Source: Flavobacterium sp. (GTDB lineage: Bacteria > Bacteroidota > Bacteroidia > Flavobacteriales > Flavobacteriaceae). Taken from it: 10,000 bases of DNA. Below, piece by piece: positions 1 through 6,188 of this stretch. Where the stretch lies: NCBI RefSeq assembly GCF_020217025.1, contig NZ_JAIWOF010000202.1, positions 1 through 10,000 of the forward strand. Direction: 5' to 3'. The notes beneath the pieces were generated by a model that worked only from the letters and a program-made list of their open reading frames with translations, searched no databases and had not been told where the DNA came from. Each line of letters starts with the position of its first letter. Position 1 is the stretch's first letter. The position numbers and the translations under genes were made by a program.

Positions 1-412
1 GGATGGAAATTTAGGTTTCTACAGCAATACAGTAACTGTTATTCCTGAAGGTAATGTGTACAGAATGTTTGGATGGATGCCTTTTGCATCACCAAGTGTT
101 CATAGTGCTTCAAGAACAGGATTATCATGGTTAATGCCAGGTAAAAAATATGCGCCTAACACCAATTTAAATGGTGAAGAAAGAGCTTTAGTTGTAACAG
201 GAGAAATGGAAGCAGTAATGCCGATGGATATTTTTCCAATGCAATTGTTAAAAGCTTGTTTGGCTAGCGATATCGATAAAATGGAAAGCTTAGGAATTTA
301 CGAAGTAGCTCCAGAAGATTTTGCTTTAATTGATTATACTAACACATCTAAATTAGAAGCGCAACAAATAATTCGTGAAGCTCTTGATTTAATGATTAAA
401 GAAGTAGGATAA
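1..412 (+). CDS. nqrA: Na+-translocating NADH:quinone reductase subunit A, C-terminal part
   Basis: This is the C-terminal 136 residues of NqrA, read from base 2; the gene begins left of the window (the family is about 450 residues long). NqrA is the large cytoplasm-facing subunit of the Na+-NQR complex, which couples NADH oxidation and quinone reduction to sodium export. The family pattern is visible in the stretch ending GEERALVVTGEMEAVMPMDI, followed by FPMQLLKACLASDIDKMESL and then APEDFALIDYTNTSKLE, which matches the NqrA end (VMPLDI..., LLR...GD.D.A..LG, EEDLAL). From memory, Vibrio NqrA has a Cys-containing VCPGK-like stretch where this protein has NTSK. The gene ends in tandem in-frame stops TAA TAG and is followed after 5 bp by nqrB, so the two are cotranscribed. 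The GTG at 56 is an internal valine, not a start. Confidence 0.95.
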   Translation, partial: DGNLGFYSNTVTVIPEGNVYRMFGWMPFASPSVHSASRTGLSWLMPGKKYAPNTNLNGEERALVVTGEMEAVMPMDIFPMQLLKACLASDIDKMESLGIYEVAPEDFALIDYTNTSKLEAQQIIREALDLMIKEVG

Positions 413-417
413 TAGCT

Positions 418-1581
418 ATGAAGTTTTTAAGAGATAAAATAGACCAAATTAAAAAGCCTTTTGAGAAAGGGCAAAAATTTGAAAAATTCGCACCTGCTAT
501 CAATGCATTAGATACATTTTTATATGTGCCTAATCATACCACAAAGCACGGAGCTCATATTAGAGATGCTGTAGATTTAAAGAGAACCATGATTACTGTG
601 GTTTTAGCTTTAGTTCCAGCGTTACTATTCGGAATTTATAATGCAGGTTACCAACACTTCATTCAAATTGAAGGTTCTGACATGTCATTTGGAAATTTAT
701 TTTTCCACGGATTATGGAAAGTGTTACCAATGATTATTGTATCGTATGCAGTAGGATTAGGTATCGAATTTGCTTTCGCAATTTTTAGAGGTCACGAAGT
801 TAACGAAGGATACTTAGTATCTGGTTTGTTAATTCCAATGGTTATGCCAGTTGATTTGCCTTTATGGATGTTAGCTATTGCAGTTGCTTTCGCAGTTGTA
901 ATTGGTAAAGAAGCTTTTGGAGGAACAGGTATGAATATTTTCAACCCTGCTTTATTAGCGCGTGCTTTTGCATTCTTTGCTTATCCAACATTTATGTCGG
1001 GAGATAAAATTTGGGTTAGTGATGCTTCAACAATTGATGGAGTTTCAGGTGAAACAATTTTAGGTTCATTAGCACAAGGAAAAGAAGTAGCGTATTCAAC
1101 TATGGATATGTTCTTAGGATTCATTCCGGGTTCTATTGGTGAAACTTCAACTTTAGCTATTTTAATTGGTGCATTTATTTTAATTGCAACAGGAGTTGGT
1201 AGTTGGAAAATTATGGTTTCTGGAGTAATTGGAGCGGCTTTAACTGCTTTGATGTTCAATGCTGTTGGTTTAACTGCTTTAATGAACTTTGATTGGATGA
1301 ATCACTTGGTAGTTGGAGGTTTTGCTTTTGGTATTGTGTTCATGGCAACTGATCCAGTTTCTGCGGCTCAAACCGATAAAGGAAAAATCATCTACGGTTT
1401 ATTAATAGGATTCTTTAGTATTTTAATTAGAGTTTTCAACCCAGCTTATCCAGAAGGAGTAATGTTGGCTATCTTGTTAATGAATACTTTAGCGCCAACA
1501 ATTGATTATTTCGTAGTTAATGGAAACATTGCTAAGAGAAAGAAAAGATTGGCAAAGTCTAAACAATTAAAATCTGCATAG
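418..1581 (+). CDS. nqrB: Na+-translocating NADH:quinone reductase subunit B
   Basis: NqrB is a large membrane subunit of Na+-NQR, bearing a covalently bound FMN and taking part in quinone reduction and Na+ transfer. The protein has 387 residues: a soluble N-terminus of about 55 residues, then many hydrophobic segments to about residue 368 and a basic tail. Family signatures are VNEGYLVSGLLIPMV (128-142), GKEAFGGTGMNIFNPALLARA (163-183), FIPGSIGETSTLA (235-247), MATDPVSAAQTDKGK (309-323) and RVFNPAYPEGVMLAILLMN (338-356). The covalent FMN site should be Thr213 by position, but the motif reads SGET (210-213) rather than SGAT. The ATG lies 5 bp after the nqrA stop, and nqrC follows after 2 bp. 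Confidence 0.98.
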   Translation: MKFLRDKIDQIKKPFEKGQKFEKFAPAINALDTFLYVPNHTTKHGAHIRDAVDLKRTMITVVLALVPALLFGIYNAGYQHFIQIEGSDMSFGNLFFHGLWKVLPMIIVSYAVGLGIEFAFAIFRGHEVNEGYLVSGLLIPMVMPVDLPLWMLAIAVAFAVVIGKEAFGGTGMNIFNPALLARAFAFFAYPTFMSGDKIWVSDASTIDGVSGETILGSLAQGKEVAYSTMDMFLGFIPGSIGETSTLAILIGAFILIATGVGSWKIMVSGVIGAALTALMFNAVGLTALMNFDWMNHLVVGGFAFGIVFMATDPVSAAQTDKGKIIYGLLIGFFSILIRVFNPAYPEGVMLAILLMNTLAPTIDYFVVNGNIAKRKKRLAKSKQLKSA

Positions 1582-1583
1582 TC

Positions 1584-2267
1584 ATGAATAGAGAAAGTAA
1601 CGGATATACATTTTTGTTTGCGACTGTAATGGTTGTGTTAGTAGCTTCTGCTTTAGCATTTGCTGCAACAGCACTTAAGCCAGATCAAGAGGCAAACATT
1701 AAGAAAGAGAAAATGCAGTACATTCTAAAATCGTTTGGAGTAGCTGTAGAAAGAGACGCTTCAGAAGAAGCATATAAAAAACATATCATTAGCGAAGTAG
1801 TTTTTGACGAAAACGGAAGCGAAATCAGTAAAGATGCTTTTACAGTTGATATCGCTAAAGAAAAAGGGAAATTTCCAATTTTCAACGCGGAGAAAGATGG
1901 TAAAAAATTCTATGTTATTCCAGTAAGAGGAATGGGATTGTGGGATGCTATCTGGGGTTATGTTTCTATCGATGAGAACTTAAAAGTTGACGGTATCGTA
2001 TTTGATCATAAAGGTGAAACTCCAGGTTTAGGAGGTGAAATCACACAAGATTATTTCCAAAAAAGTTTTGTTGGAGAAAGTGTATTTGACGCTAATGGAA
2101 ACTTACAAGGTTTAAAAGTAGTTAAAGGATATTCAGGAAAAGACAACAAAGCGGATGGTGAGGTTGATGCAATTTCTGGTGCTACTTTAACAGGTAATGG
2201 TGTAACTGAAATGTTAGTTAGAGGTTTAAAACCATATGAAAAATATTTAAAATCTAATAAAAAATAA
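1584..2267 (+). CDS. nqrC: Na+-translocating NADH:quinone reductase subunit C
   Basis: NqrC is the membrane-anchored flavoprotein subunit of Na+-NQR. It has 227 residues with one N-terminal membrane helix (about 10-30) and a soluble domain. Two family motifs are clear: [15 protein letters not shown] (144-158) and the flavinylation motif [17 protein letters not shown] (195-211), in which Thr201 of SGAT is the expected covalent FMN acceptor through a phosphoester bond. The ApbE encoded at 6163-7179 is the enzyme class that attaches this FMN. The gene begins 2 bp after the nqrB stop, which indicates tight translational coupling. The length is slightly below that of proteobacterial NqrC (about 255-260 from memory), with no sign of a break. 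Confidence 0.98.
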   Translation: MNRESNGYTFLFATVMVVLVASALAFAATALKPDQEANIKKEKMQYILKSFGVAVERDASEEAYKKHIISEVVFDENGSEISKDAFTVDIAKEKGKFPIFNAEKDGKKFYVIPVRGMGLWDAIWGYVSIDENLKVDGIVFDHKGETPGLGGEITQDYFQKSFVGESVFDANGNLQGLKVVKGYSGKDNKADGEVDAISGATLTGNGVTEMLVRGLKPYEKYLKSNKK

Positions 2268-2272
2268 TCGTC

Positions 2273-2938
2273 ATGGCAGAAAACAACAAAGAAGGATTAT
2301 TTTCAAAAAGTAATATTAAATTAATTACGAATCCATTTAATGACGATAACCCAGTAACCGTTCAGGTATTAGGTATTTGTTCAGCTTTAGCGGTAACAGT
2401 TCAAATGAAAAATGCCTTTGTAATGGCACTTTCAGTAACTGCGGTAGTGGCTTTTGGTAACGTAATTATATCATTATTAAGAAACTTAATTCCAAGTAGA
2501 ATCCGTATTATTGTTCAGTTGGTTGTAGCAGCTGCTTTAGTAATTTTGGTTGACCAAATTTTGAAAGCGTATGCGTATGATATCAGTAAACAATTATCAG
2601 TATTCGTAGGATTAATTATTACTAACTGTATCTTAATGGGACGTTTTGAAGCTTTTGCTTTAGGTAACAAACCATGGCCATCATTCTTAGATGGTTTAGG
2701 AAACGGTTTAGGATATGGAATCATTTTAATGATAGTAGCATTTTTTAGAGAATTATTTGGTTCAGGAAAATTATTCGGAATCGAAATTCTTGGAAACTCT
2801 GTAGAAAAAACAGGATTGTATGCTACAGGATATGTTAATAACGGATTCATGTTATTAGCTCCAATGGCCTTGGTTATGGTAGGTATTGTAATTTGGGTAC
2901 AGAGAAGTATTAACAAGAAATTAATCGAGAAAAAATAA
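2273..2938 (+). CDS. nqrD: Na+-translocating NADH:quinone reductase subunit D
   Basis: NqrD is an integral membrane subunit of Na+-NQR, related to RnfE and pseudosymmetrical to NqrE. It has 221 residues with about six hydrophobic segments starting near residue 29. Two cysteines sit where the family places the ligands of the intramembrane iron-sulfur centre shared with NqrE: Cys36 in [12 protein letters not shown] and Cys119 in [16 protein letters not shown]. The stretch [18 protein letters not shown] (132-149) is also typical. About 10 residues more than Vibrio NqrD lie mainly in the hydrophilic N-terminal region. The gene ends in tandem stops TAA TAG and nqrE follows after 5 bp. Confidence 0.98.
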   Translation: MAENNKEGLFSKSNIKLITNPFNDDNPVTVQVLGICSALAVTVQMKNAFVMALSVTAVVAFGNVIISLLRNLIPSRIRIIVQLVVAAALVILVDQILKAYAYDISKQLSVFVGLIITNCILMGRFEAFALGNKPWPSFLDGLGNGLGYGIILMIVAFFRELFGSGKLFGIEILGNSVEKTGLYATGYVNNGFMLLAPMALVMVGIVIWVQRSINKKLIEKK

Positions 2939-2943
2939 TAGCT

Positions 2944-3702
2944 ATGTTTGAATATATCAATATATTTTTAAAATCAGTTTTCATTGATAACATGATTTTT
3001 GCATACTTCTTAGGAATGTGTTCATTTTTGGCCGTTTCTAAAAAAGTATCAACAGCTATAGGTCTTGGAATTGCTGTAACCTTTGTACAAGTAATTACGG
3101 TTCCATTAAACTATTTAATTTATCACTATGTTTTAGGTGCTGGTGCATTAGCTTGGTTAGATCCATCATTAGCTGAATTAGATTTAAGCTTTTTAACTTT
3201 CATTTTATTCATTGCATCTGTAGCAACAATGGTACAGTTAGTAGAAATGATTGTTGAGAAATTTTCACCTTCATTATATAACTCATTGGGTATTTTCTTA
3301 CCGCTTATTGCAGTAAACTGTGCTATCTTAGGAGGTTCATTATTCATGCAACAAAGAGTTGATGGTGGAACTTACTCTTCATTAGGACACGTAGTAACTT
3401 TCGGTTTTTCTTCTGGATTAGGTTGGACAATTGCAATCGTTGCAATGGCAGCTATCCGTGAAAAAATGGAATATTCTAACGTATTAGCTCCTTTAAGAGG
3501 TTTAGGAATTACTTTTATTTTAACAGGTTTAATGGCAATTGGTTTCATGAGTTTTGGAGGAATTGACCTTAACGCATTAAACAAAAAGCCAGTAGCAAAA
3601 GTAGCAACTCCTGCTCCAGCTGTTGTTGAAACTCCTGTAGTTGATTCAGTTCAAGTAGCTGTAGATTCTGTTAAAGTAGATTCAACTCAAGTAGTTAAAT
3701 AA
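2944..3702 (+). CDS. nqrE: Na+-translocating NADH:quinone reductase subunit E with C-terminal extension
   Basis: NqrE is an integral membrane subunit of Na+-NQR, homologous to RnfA. Residues 1-208 match the family well: [20 protein letters not shown] with Cys26, [20 protein letters not shown] with Cys126 (the intramembrane Fe-S ligand positions), and the last helix ending [15 protein letters not shown]. Vibrio NqrE (about 198 residues) ends at that point. This protein continues for about 40 residues rich in Val, Pro, Ala, Asp and Ser, with three imperfect DSVQV, DSVKV and DSTQV units near the end. The extension is in frame and uses ordinary codons for this region, so it is probably real rather than a readthrough artefact. 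The stop is a tandem TAA TAG, and nqrF starts 25 bp later. Confidence 0.97.
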   Translation: MFEYINIFLKSVFIDNMIFAYFLGMCSFLAVSKKVSTAIGLGIAVTFVQVITVPLNYLIYHYVLGAGALAWLDPSLAELDLSFLTFILFIASVATMVQLVEMIVEKFSPSLYNSLGIFLPLIAVNCAILGGSLFMQQRVDGGTYSSLGHVVTFGFSSGLGWTIAIVAMAAIREKMEYSNVLAPLRGLGITFILTGLMAIGFMSFGGIDLNALNKKPVAKVATPAPAVVETPVVDSVQVAVDSVKVDSTQVVK

Positions 3703-3727
3703 TAGTATAACATTAAAAATTGAACTC

Positions 3728-5029
3728 ATGTTTAGTATAACAGAATTAATTACATATTCAATTTTAGCTTTCTTAGGGCTTATTTTACTAATGGTGTTTA
3801 TGCTATTATATGCAAAATCTAAATTAGTAAACTCAGGTGCTGTAAAGATTAAAATTAACGGTGAAAACGAAATTGAAGTAGGTGGAGGTAGTACACTTTT
3901 AACTACTTTAGGTAATAATAAAATCTTCTTACCATCAGCTTGTGGTGGTGGAGGTTCTTGTTTACAATGTAAATGTAAAGTATTAGATGGTGGTGGAGAA
4001 CCTTTACCAACAGAAATACCAAACTTTACTCGTAAAGAATTAGCAGACGGATGGAGATTAGGATGTCAGGTTAAAGTAAAACAAGACATGGTAATTGAAG
4101 TACCAGAAGAAATTTTTGGAATCAAAAAATTCGAAGCAAAAGTATATTCTAACTACAACGTAGCTTCTTTTATTAAAGAATTTATTGTTGAGTTACCAGA
4201 AGATATGCACTACGAAGCAGGAGGTTATATCCAAATTGAAATCCCAGCTTGTGAAGTGAAATTTACAGATATTGATATTACAGCTCACCCAGTTGAACAT
4301 CCAGGTGAACCTGATAAATTCCAAGTAGAGTGGGATAAGTTTAAATTATGGCCATTAGTTATGAAAAATAACGAATTGGTTGAAAGAGCTTACTCTATGG
4401 CTTCTTATCCAGCAGAAGGTAGAAAAATCATGTTGAACGTTCGTATTGCAACGCCTCCGTTTGATAGAGCTACAAACGATTGGATGAAAGTAAACCCAGG
4501 TATTGCTTCTTCATACGTTTTCTCAAGAAAAGCAGGTGATACTGTAACTGTTTCTGGACCTTACGGTGAATTCTTTATCAACGAATCTGAAGCAGAAATG
4601 TTGTATGTAGGTGGTGGAGCTGGTATGGCGCCAATGCGTTCGCACTTGTACCACTTATTCCGTACAGTTAAAACTGGAAGAAAAGTAACTTATTGGTACG
4701 GAGGTCGTTCTAAACGTGAATTATTCTATGTAGACCACTTTAGAGCTTTAGAGAAAGATTTTCCTAACTTCAAATTCCATATCGCGTTATCTGAACCTTT
4801 ACCAGAAGATAACTGGAAAGTGAAAGATGGACCAAATGGAGAAGGTGATGGTTTCGTAGGATTTATTCATAACGTAGTTATTGATAACCACTTGAAATTA
4901 CACGATGCACCAGAAGATATCGAATTTTATTTCTGTGGACCACCAATGATGAATAACGCAGTTGTAAAAATGTGTGACGATTGGGGTGTGCCAAAAGAAA
5001 ATGTTCGTTTCGACGACTTCGGAGGTTAA
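3728..5029 (+). CDS. nqrF: Na+-translocating NADH:quinone reductase subunit F (NADH-oxidising)
   Basis: NqrF is the electron input subunit of Na+-NQR. It oxidises NADH through FAD and passes electrons to a [2Fe-2S] centre. The 433-residue protein has an N-terminal membrane anchor (about 8-28), then a ferredoxin-like domain with the four cluster cysteines Cys72, Cys78, Cys81 and Cys113 (ACGGGGSCLQCKCKV and LGCQV). A ferredoxin-reductase domain follows, with the FAD-binding motif RAYSMASYP (220-228), the nucleotide-binding loop YVGGGAGMAPMRS (293-305) and the C-terminal FCGPPMM (402-408). Vibrio NqrF has 408 residues. It is the last gene of the operon, with a strong intrinsic terminator beginning 17 bp after the stop. 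Confidence 0.98.
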   Translation: MFSITELITYSILAFLGLILLMVFMLLYAKSKLVNSGAVKIKINGENEIEVGGGSTLLTTLGNNKIFLPSACGGGGSCLQCKCKVLDGGGEPLPTEIPNFTRKELADGWRLGCQVKVKQDMVIEVPEEIFGIKKFEAKVYSNYNVASFIKEFIVELPEDMHYEAGGYIQIEIPACEVKFTDIDITAHPVEHPGEPDKFQVEWDKFKLWPLVMKNNELVERAYSMASYPAEGRKIMLNVRIATPPFDRATNDWMKVNPGIASSYVFSRKAGDTVTVSGPYGEFFINESEAEMLYVGGGAGMAPMRSHLYHLFRTVKTGRKVTYWYGGRSKRELFYVDHFRALEKDFPNFKFHIALSEPLPEDNWKVKDGPNGEGDGFVGFIHNVVIDNHLKLHDAPEDIEFYFCGPPMMNNAVVKMCDDWGVPKENVRFDDFGG

Positions 5030-5046
5030 TCCAAATTTTATATATC

Positions 5047-5077
5047 AAAACCGATTCAGAAATGAGTCGGTTTTTTT
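5047..5077 (+). terminator. Rho-independent terminator of the nqr operon
   Basis: The left arm AACCGATTC (5049-5057) pairs with GAGTCGGTT (5064-5072) around a six-base AGAAAT loop, with one U-G wobble. Two more A-U pairs at the base extend the stem to 11 bp. A run of seven T follows (5071-5077). It closes the nqr operon. An identical hairpin is found at 5762-5790. Confidence 0.9.
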
Positions 5078-5081
5078 ATGC
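5049..5081 (+). repeat. 33-bp perfect direct repeat, copy 1
   Basis: This 33-bp sequence comprises the terminator hairpin, its T tract and the next four bases ATGC. It is identical base for base to 5762-5794. Identity includes the loop, the wobble pair and the bases past the T tract, none of which terminator function requires. This points to duplication rather than two independent terminators. Confidence 0.95.
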
Positions 5082-5098
5082 CTGAAGTTGAAATTGTT

Positions 5099-5106
5099 TA
5101 TTTTTG
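5099..5106 (+). promoter_or_regulatory. Bacteroidetes-type -7 promoter element
   Basis: TATTTTTG matches the Bacteroidetes -7 consensus TAnnTTTG. It places the transcript start near 5112, about 18-20 bases before the ATG at 5131. No TTG -33 box is seen at the usual distance; that position falls at the T-rich end of the repeat. The match overlaps the in-frame TTG at 5104, which argues against that TTG as a translation start. Confidence 0.5.
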
Positions 5107-5130
5107 GAAATCATTAATTATAGTACAACT

Positions 5131-5742
5131 ATGTCATCAGATTTAAATGAAAGATATTTTGAAATAAGAAAAAAGGCTAAAAAAAGGCTAAATACTATGT
5201 TTAATAGGAGAAGAGTAATTATATATATTGTTGTTATATTTTTATTAGTTTTAGTAAAGTTGTATTTTTTTAATGAAGAAAAAGAGAATGAAAAAATAAA
5301 TAATACGATAACACCTTTAGACTTATTATATTCTCCTGAACTTGTTAAAGTTAATAATGATTCTATATTCAAATTTTCAGATTTTCAATTTTTTGCGCCT
5401 AAAGGTTATAACTATCTTTTAAAAAACGAAATTAAAACAATTTATAATGATAGTATGACCGTTTCATTTTTGATAGGTAAAAATATTCATGGTAAGAATA
5501 TTCTAATGAAATATCAAACAGAGTTAAAAAAAGAAAGTGAGGCAATTATATTTGATAAATCTCAAATTAATGATGATGTTTATGATTTTAAAATCACTAA
5601 AAATGGAGAAATAAAGTCAAATGGTAGGTTAAAATTAATTAATTCTGCTATCAGTAAAGAAAATTATTTCATGTTTTTAGTAATTGATCCAAAATTTACT
5701 AACGATGAAGAGATTATGAAAATTGTTGAAAGTTTCAAATAA
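5131..5742 (+). CDS. Unrecognised AT-rich gene for a single-pass membrane protein
   Basis: I do not recognise this 203-residue protein. It has a short basic N-terminus (RKKAKKRL, then RRR at 26-28), one strong membrane helix (about 29-47), a charged linker (EEKENEK) and a soluble domain of about 155 residues, presumably outside the inner membrane by the positive-inside rule. The domain has alternating hydrophobic and polar stretches (DFQFFAPKGYN, SMTVSFLIG, NYFMFLVIDP) and ends EIMKIVESFK, loosely resembling PsbP/Mog1-like folds; this is only a guess. The frame is also open upstream to a TTG at 5104, but that TTG lies inside the -7 element, so I prefer ATG 5131. G+C is about 22% by hand count against 36-40% in sampled parts of nqrF, and the codons are strongly A/T-ending. 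The gene lies between two identical 33-bp repeats with its own terminator, which suggests later acquisition. Confidence 0.85.
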   Translation: MSSDLNERYFEIRKKAKKRLNTMFNRRRVIIYIVVIFLLVLVKLYFFNEEKENEKINNTITPLDLLYSPELVKVNNDSIFKFSDFQFFAPKGYNYLLKNEIKTIYNDSMTVSFLIGKNIHGKNILMKYQTELKKESEAIIFDKSQINDDVYDFKITKNGEIKSNGRLKLINSAISKENYFMFLVIDPKFTNDEEIMKIVESFK

Positions 5743-5761
5743 TAAATAGTTTATAAAATTT

Positions 5762-5790
5762 AACCGATTCAGAAATGAGTCGGTTTTTTT
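5762..5790 (+). terminator. Rho-independent terminator after the AT-rich orphan gene
   Basis: The left arm AACCGATTC (5762-5770), loop AGAAAT and right arm GAGTCGGTT (5777-5785) are followed by seven T (5784-5790). The hairpin core is identical to the one after nqrF. It lies 19 bp after the orphan gene stop and just upstream of the promoter for the next gene pair. Confidence 0.9.
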
Positions 5791-5794
5791 ATGC
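5762..5794 (+). repeat. 33-bp perfect direct repeat, copy 2
   Basis: This copy is identical to 5049-5081, offset by 713 bp. The sequences beyond either end of the 33 bp differ between the two copies, apart from a similarly placed promoter element downstream. Confidence 0.95.
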
Positions 5795-5810
5795 TTTCAA
5801 ATAGAATACC

Positions 5811-5818
5811 TACCTTTG
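5811..5818 (+). promoter_or_regulatory. Bacteroidetes-type -7 promoter element
   Basis: TACCTTTG is an exact match to TAnnTTTG. The G is only four bases from the ATG at 5823, so transcription would begin at or next to the start codon. No clear -33 TTG is visible; as at 5099, the expected position coincides with the end of the 33-bp repeat. Confidence 0.6.
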
Positions 5819-5822
5819 CAAT

Positions 5823-6188
5823 ATGGAATCATTATCACTACAAGACTTACATCATTTGGCCATGAATCACGTGGGAAAAGAACTTGAAAAACAAGGATTT
5901 GAGTTCATTGCCATCAACAGCCAGTTGAAAAAACATCCGCAATTTGTTTGTGTTGATAAACCTACGAATACGTTGCATTTTGTAATGGTGCAAGCTGTAA
6001 CTTATCCAGACAATCCTGCTGAATATGATGTTGTTTTCATGGAAACCTTCATCAGTCATGCCAAAGAGAAAAAAGCTAAAGTATTATATGCAGGAGTTGG
6101 TTTTGCTAACGCAGAAGATTTTGAAAAACCGATTTTAAAAAATCAAGATTATATTTTAAATTATGAAGGAATTAAAGAGATTTTATAG
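5823..6188 (+). CDS. Conserved small protein upstream of apbE, possibly Nqr-linked
   Basis: This is a 121-residue soluble protein with no signal peptide or membrane segment. I recall similar flavobacterial proteins encoded next to nqr genes and sometimes named after Nqr by association, but no function is established to my knowledge. It contains GKELEKQGFEFIAINSQLKK (18-37), then PQFVCVD, a hydrophobic strand LHFVMVQAV, and the conserved-looking VLYAGVGFANAEDFEKP. The order helix, GFEF strand, hairpin and strand is reminiscent of the YraN/PD-(D/E)XK nuclease fold with the catalytic residues absent; this is inference only. The first ATG lies directly after the -7 element, so its mRNA may be leaderless. 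The next ATG (5862, Met14) would lose the residues ESLSLQDLHHLA. The 3' end overlaps apbE by 26 bp. Confidence 0.85.
   Translation: MESLSLQDLHHLAMNHVGKELEKQGFEFIAINSQLKKHPQFVCVDKPTNTLHFVMVQAVTYPDNPAEYDVVFMETFISHAKEKKAKVLYAGVGFANAEDFEKPILKNQDYILNYEGIKEIL

Noticed and set aside
56..412. Separate small gene starting at GTG 56
   Set aside because: The frame is open to the left edge and the residues before 56 continue the NqrA sequence, so this is the end of nqrA.
981..1259. Minus-strand reading frames opposite nqrB, nqrC, nqrD, nqrE and others
   Set aside because: They lie opposite well-supported conserved genes, have no promoter or recognisable motifs, and are expected by chance from codon bias.
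5104..5130. TTG at 5104 as the start of the AT-rich orphan gene, adding nine residues
   Set aside because: The TTG is the end of a TAnnTTTG promoter element, so the transcript would start after it. ATG 5131 is in frame and gives a normal basic N-terminus before the membrane helix.
5049..5794. CRISPR array or integron attC sites formed by the 33-bp repeats
   Set aside because: There are only two copies, 713 bp apart, each a simple terminator hairpin with a T tract; no integrase, Cas gene or further repeat unit is in the window.
5049..5794. Insertion sequence between nqrF and the 5823 gene
   Set aside because: The enclosed protein has no transposase features (no DDE or HUH motifs, one membrane helix), and the flanking repeats are direct terminator copies rather than terminal inverted repeats.
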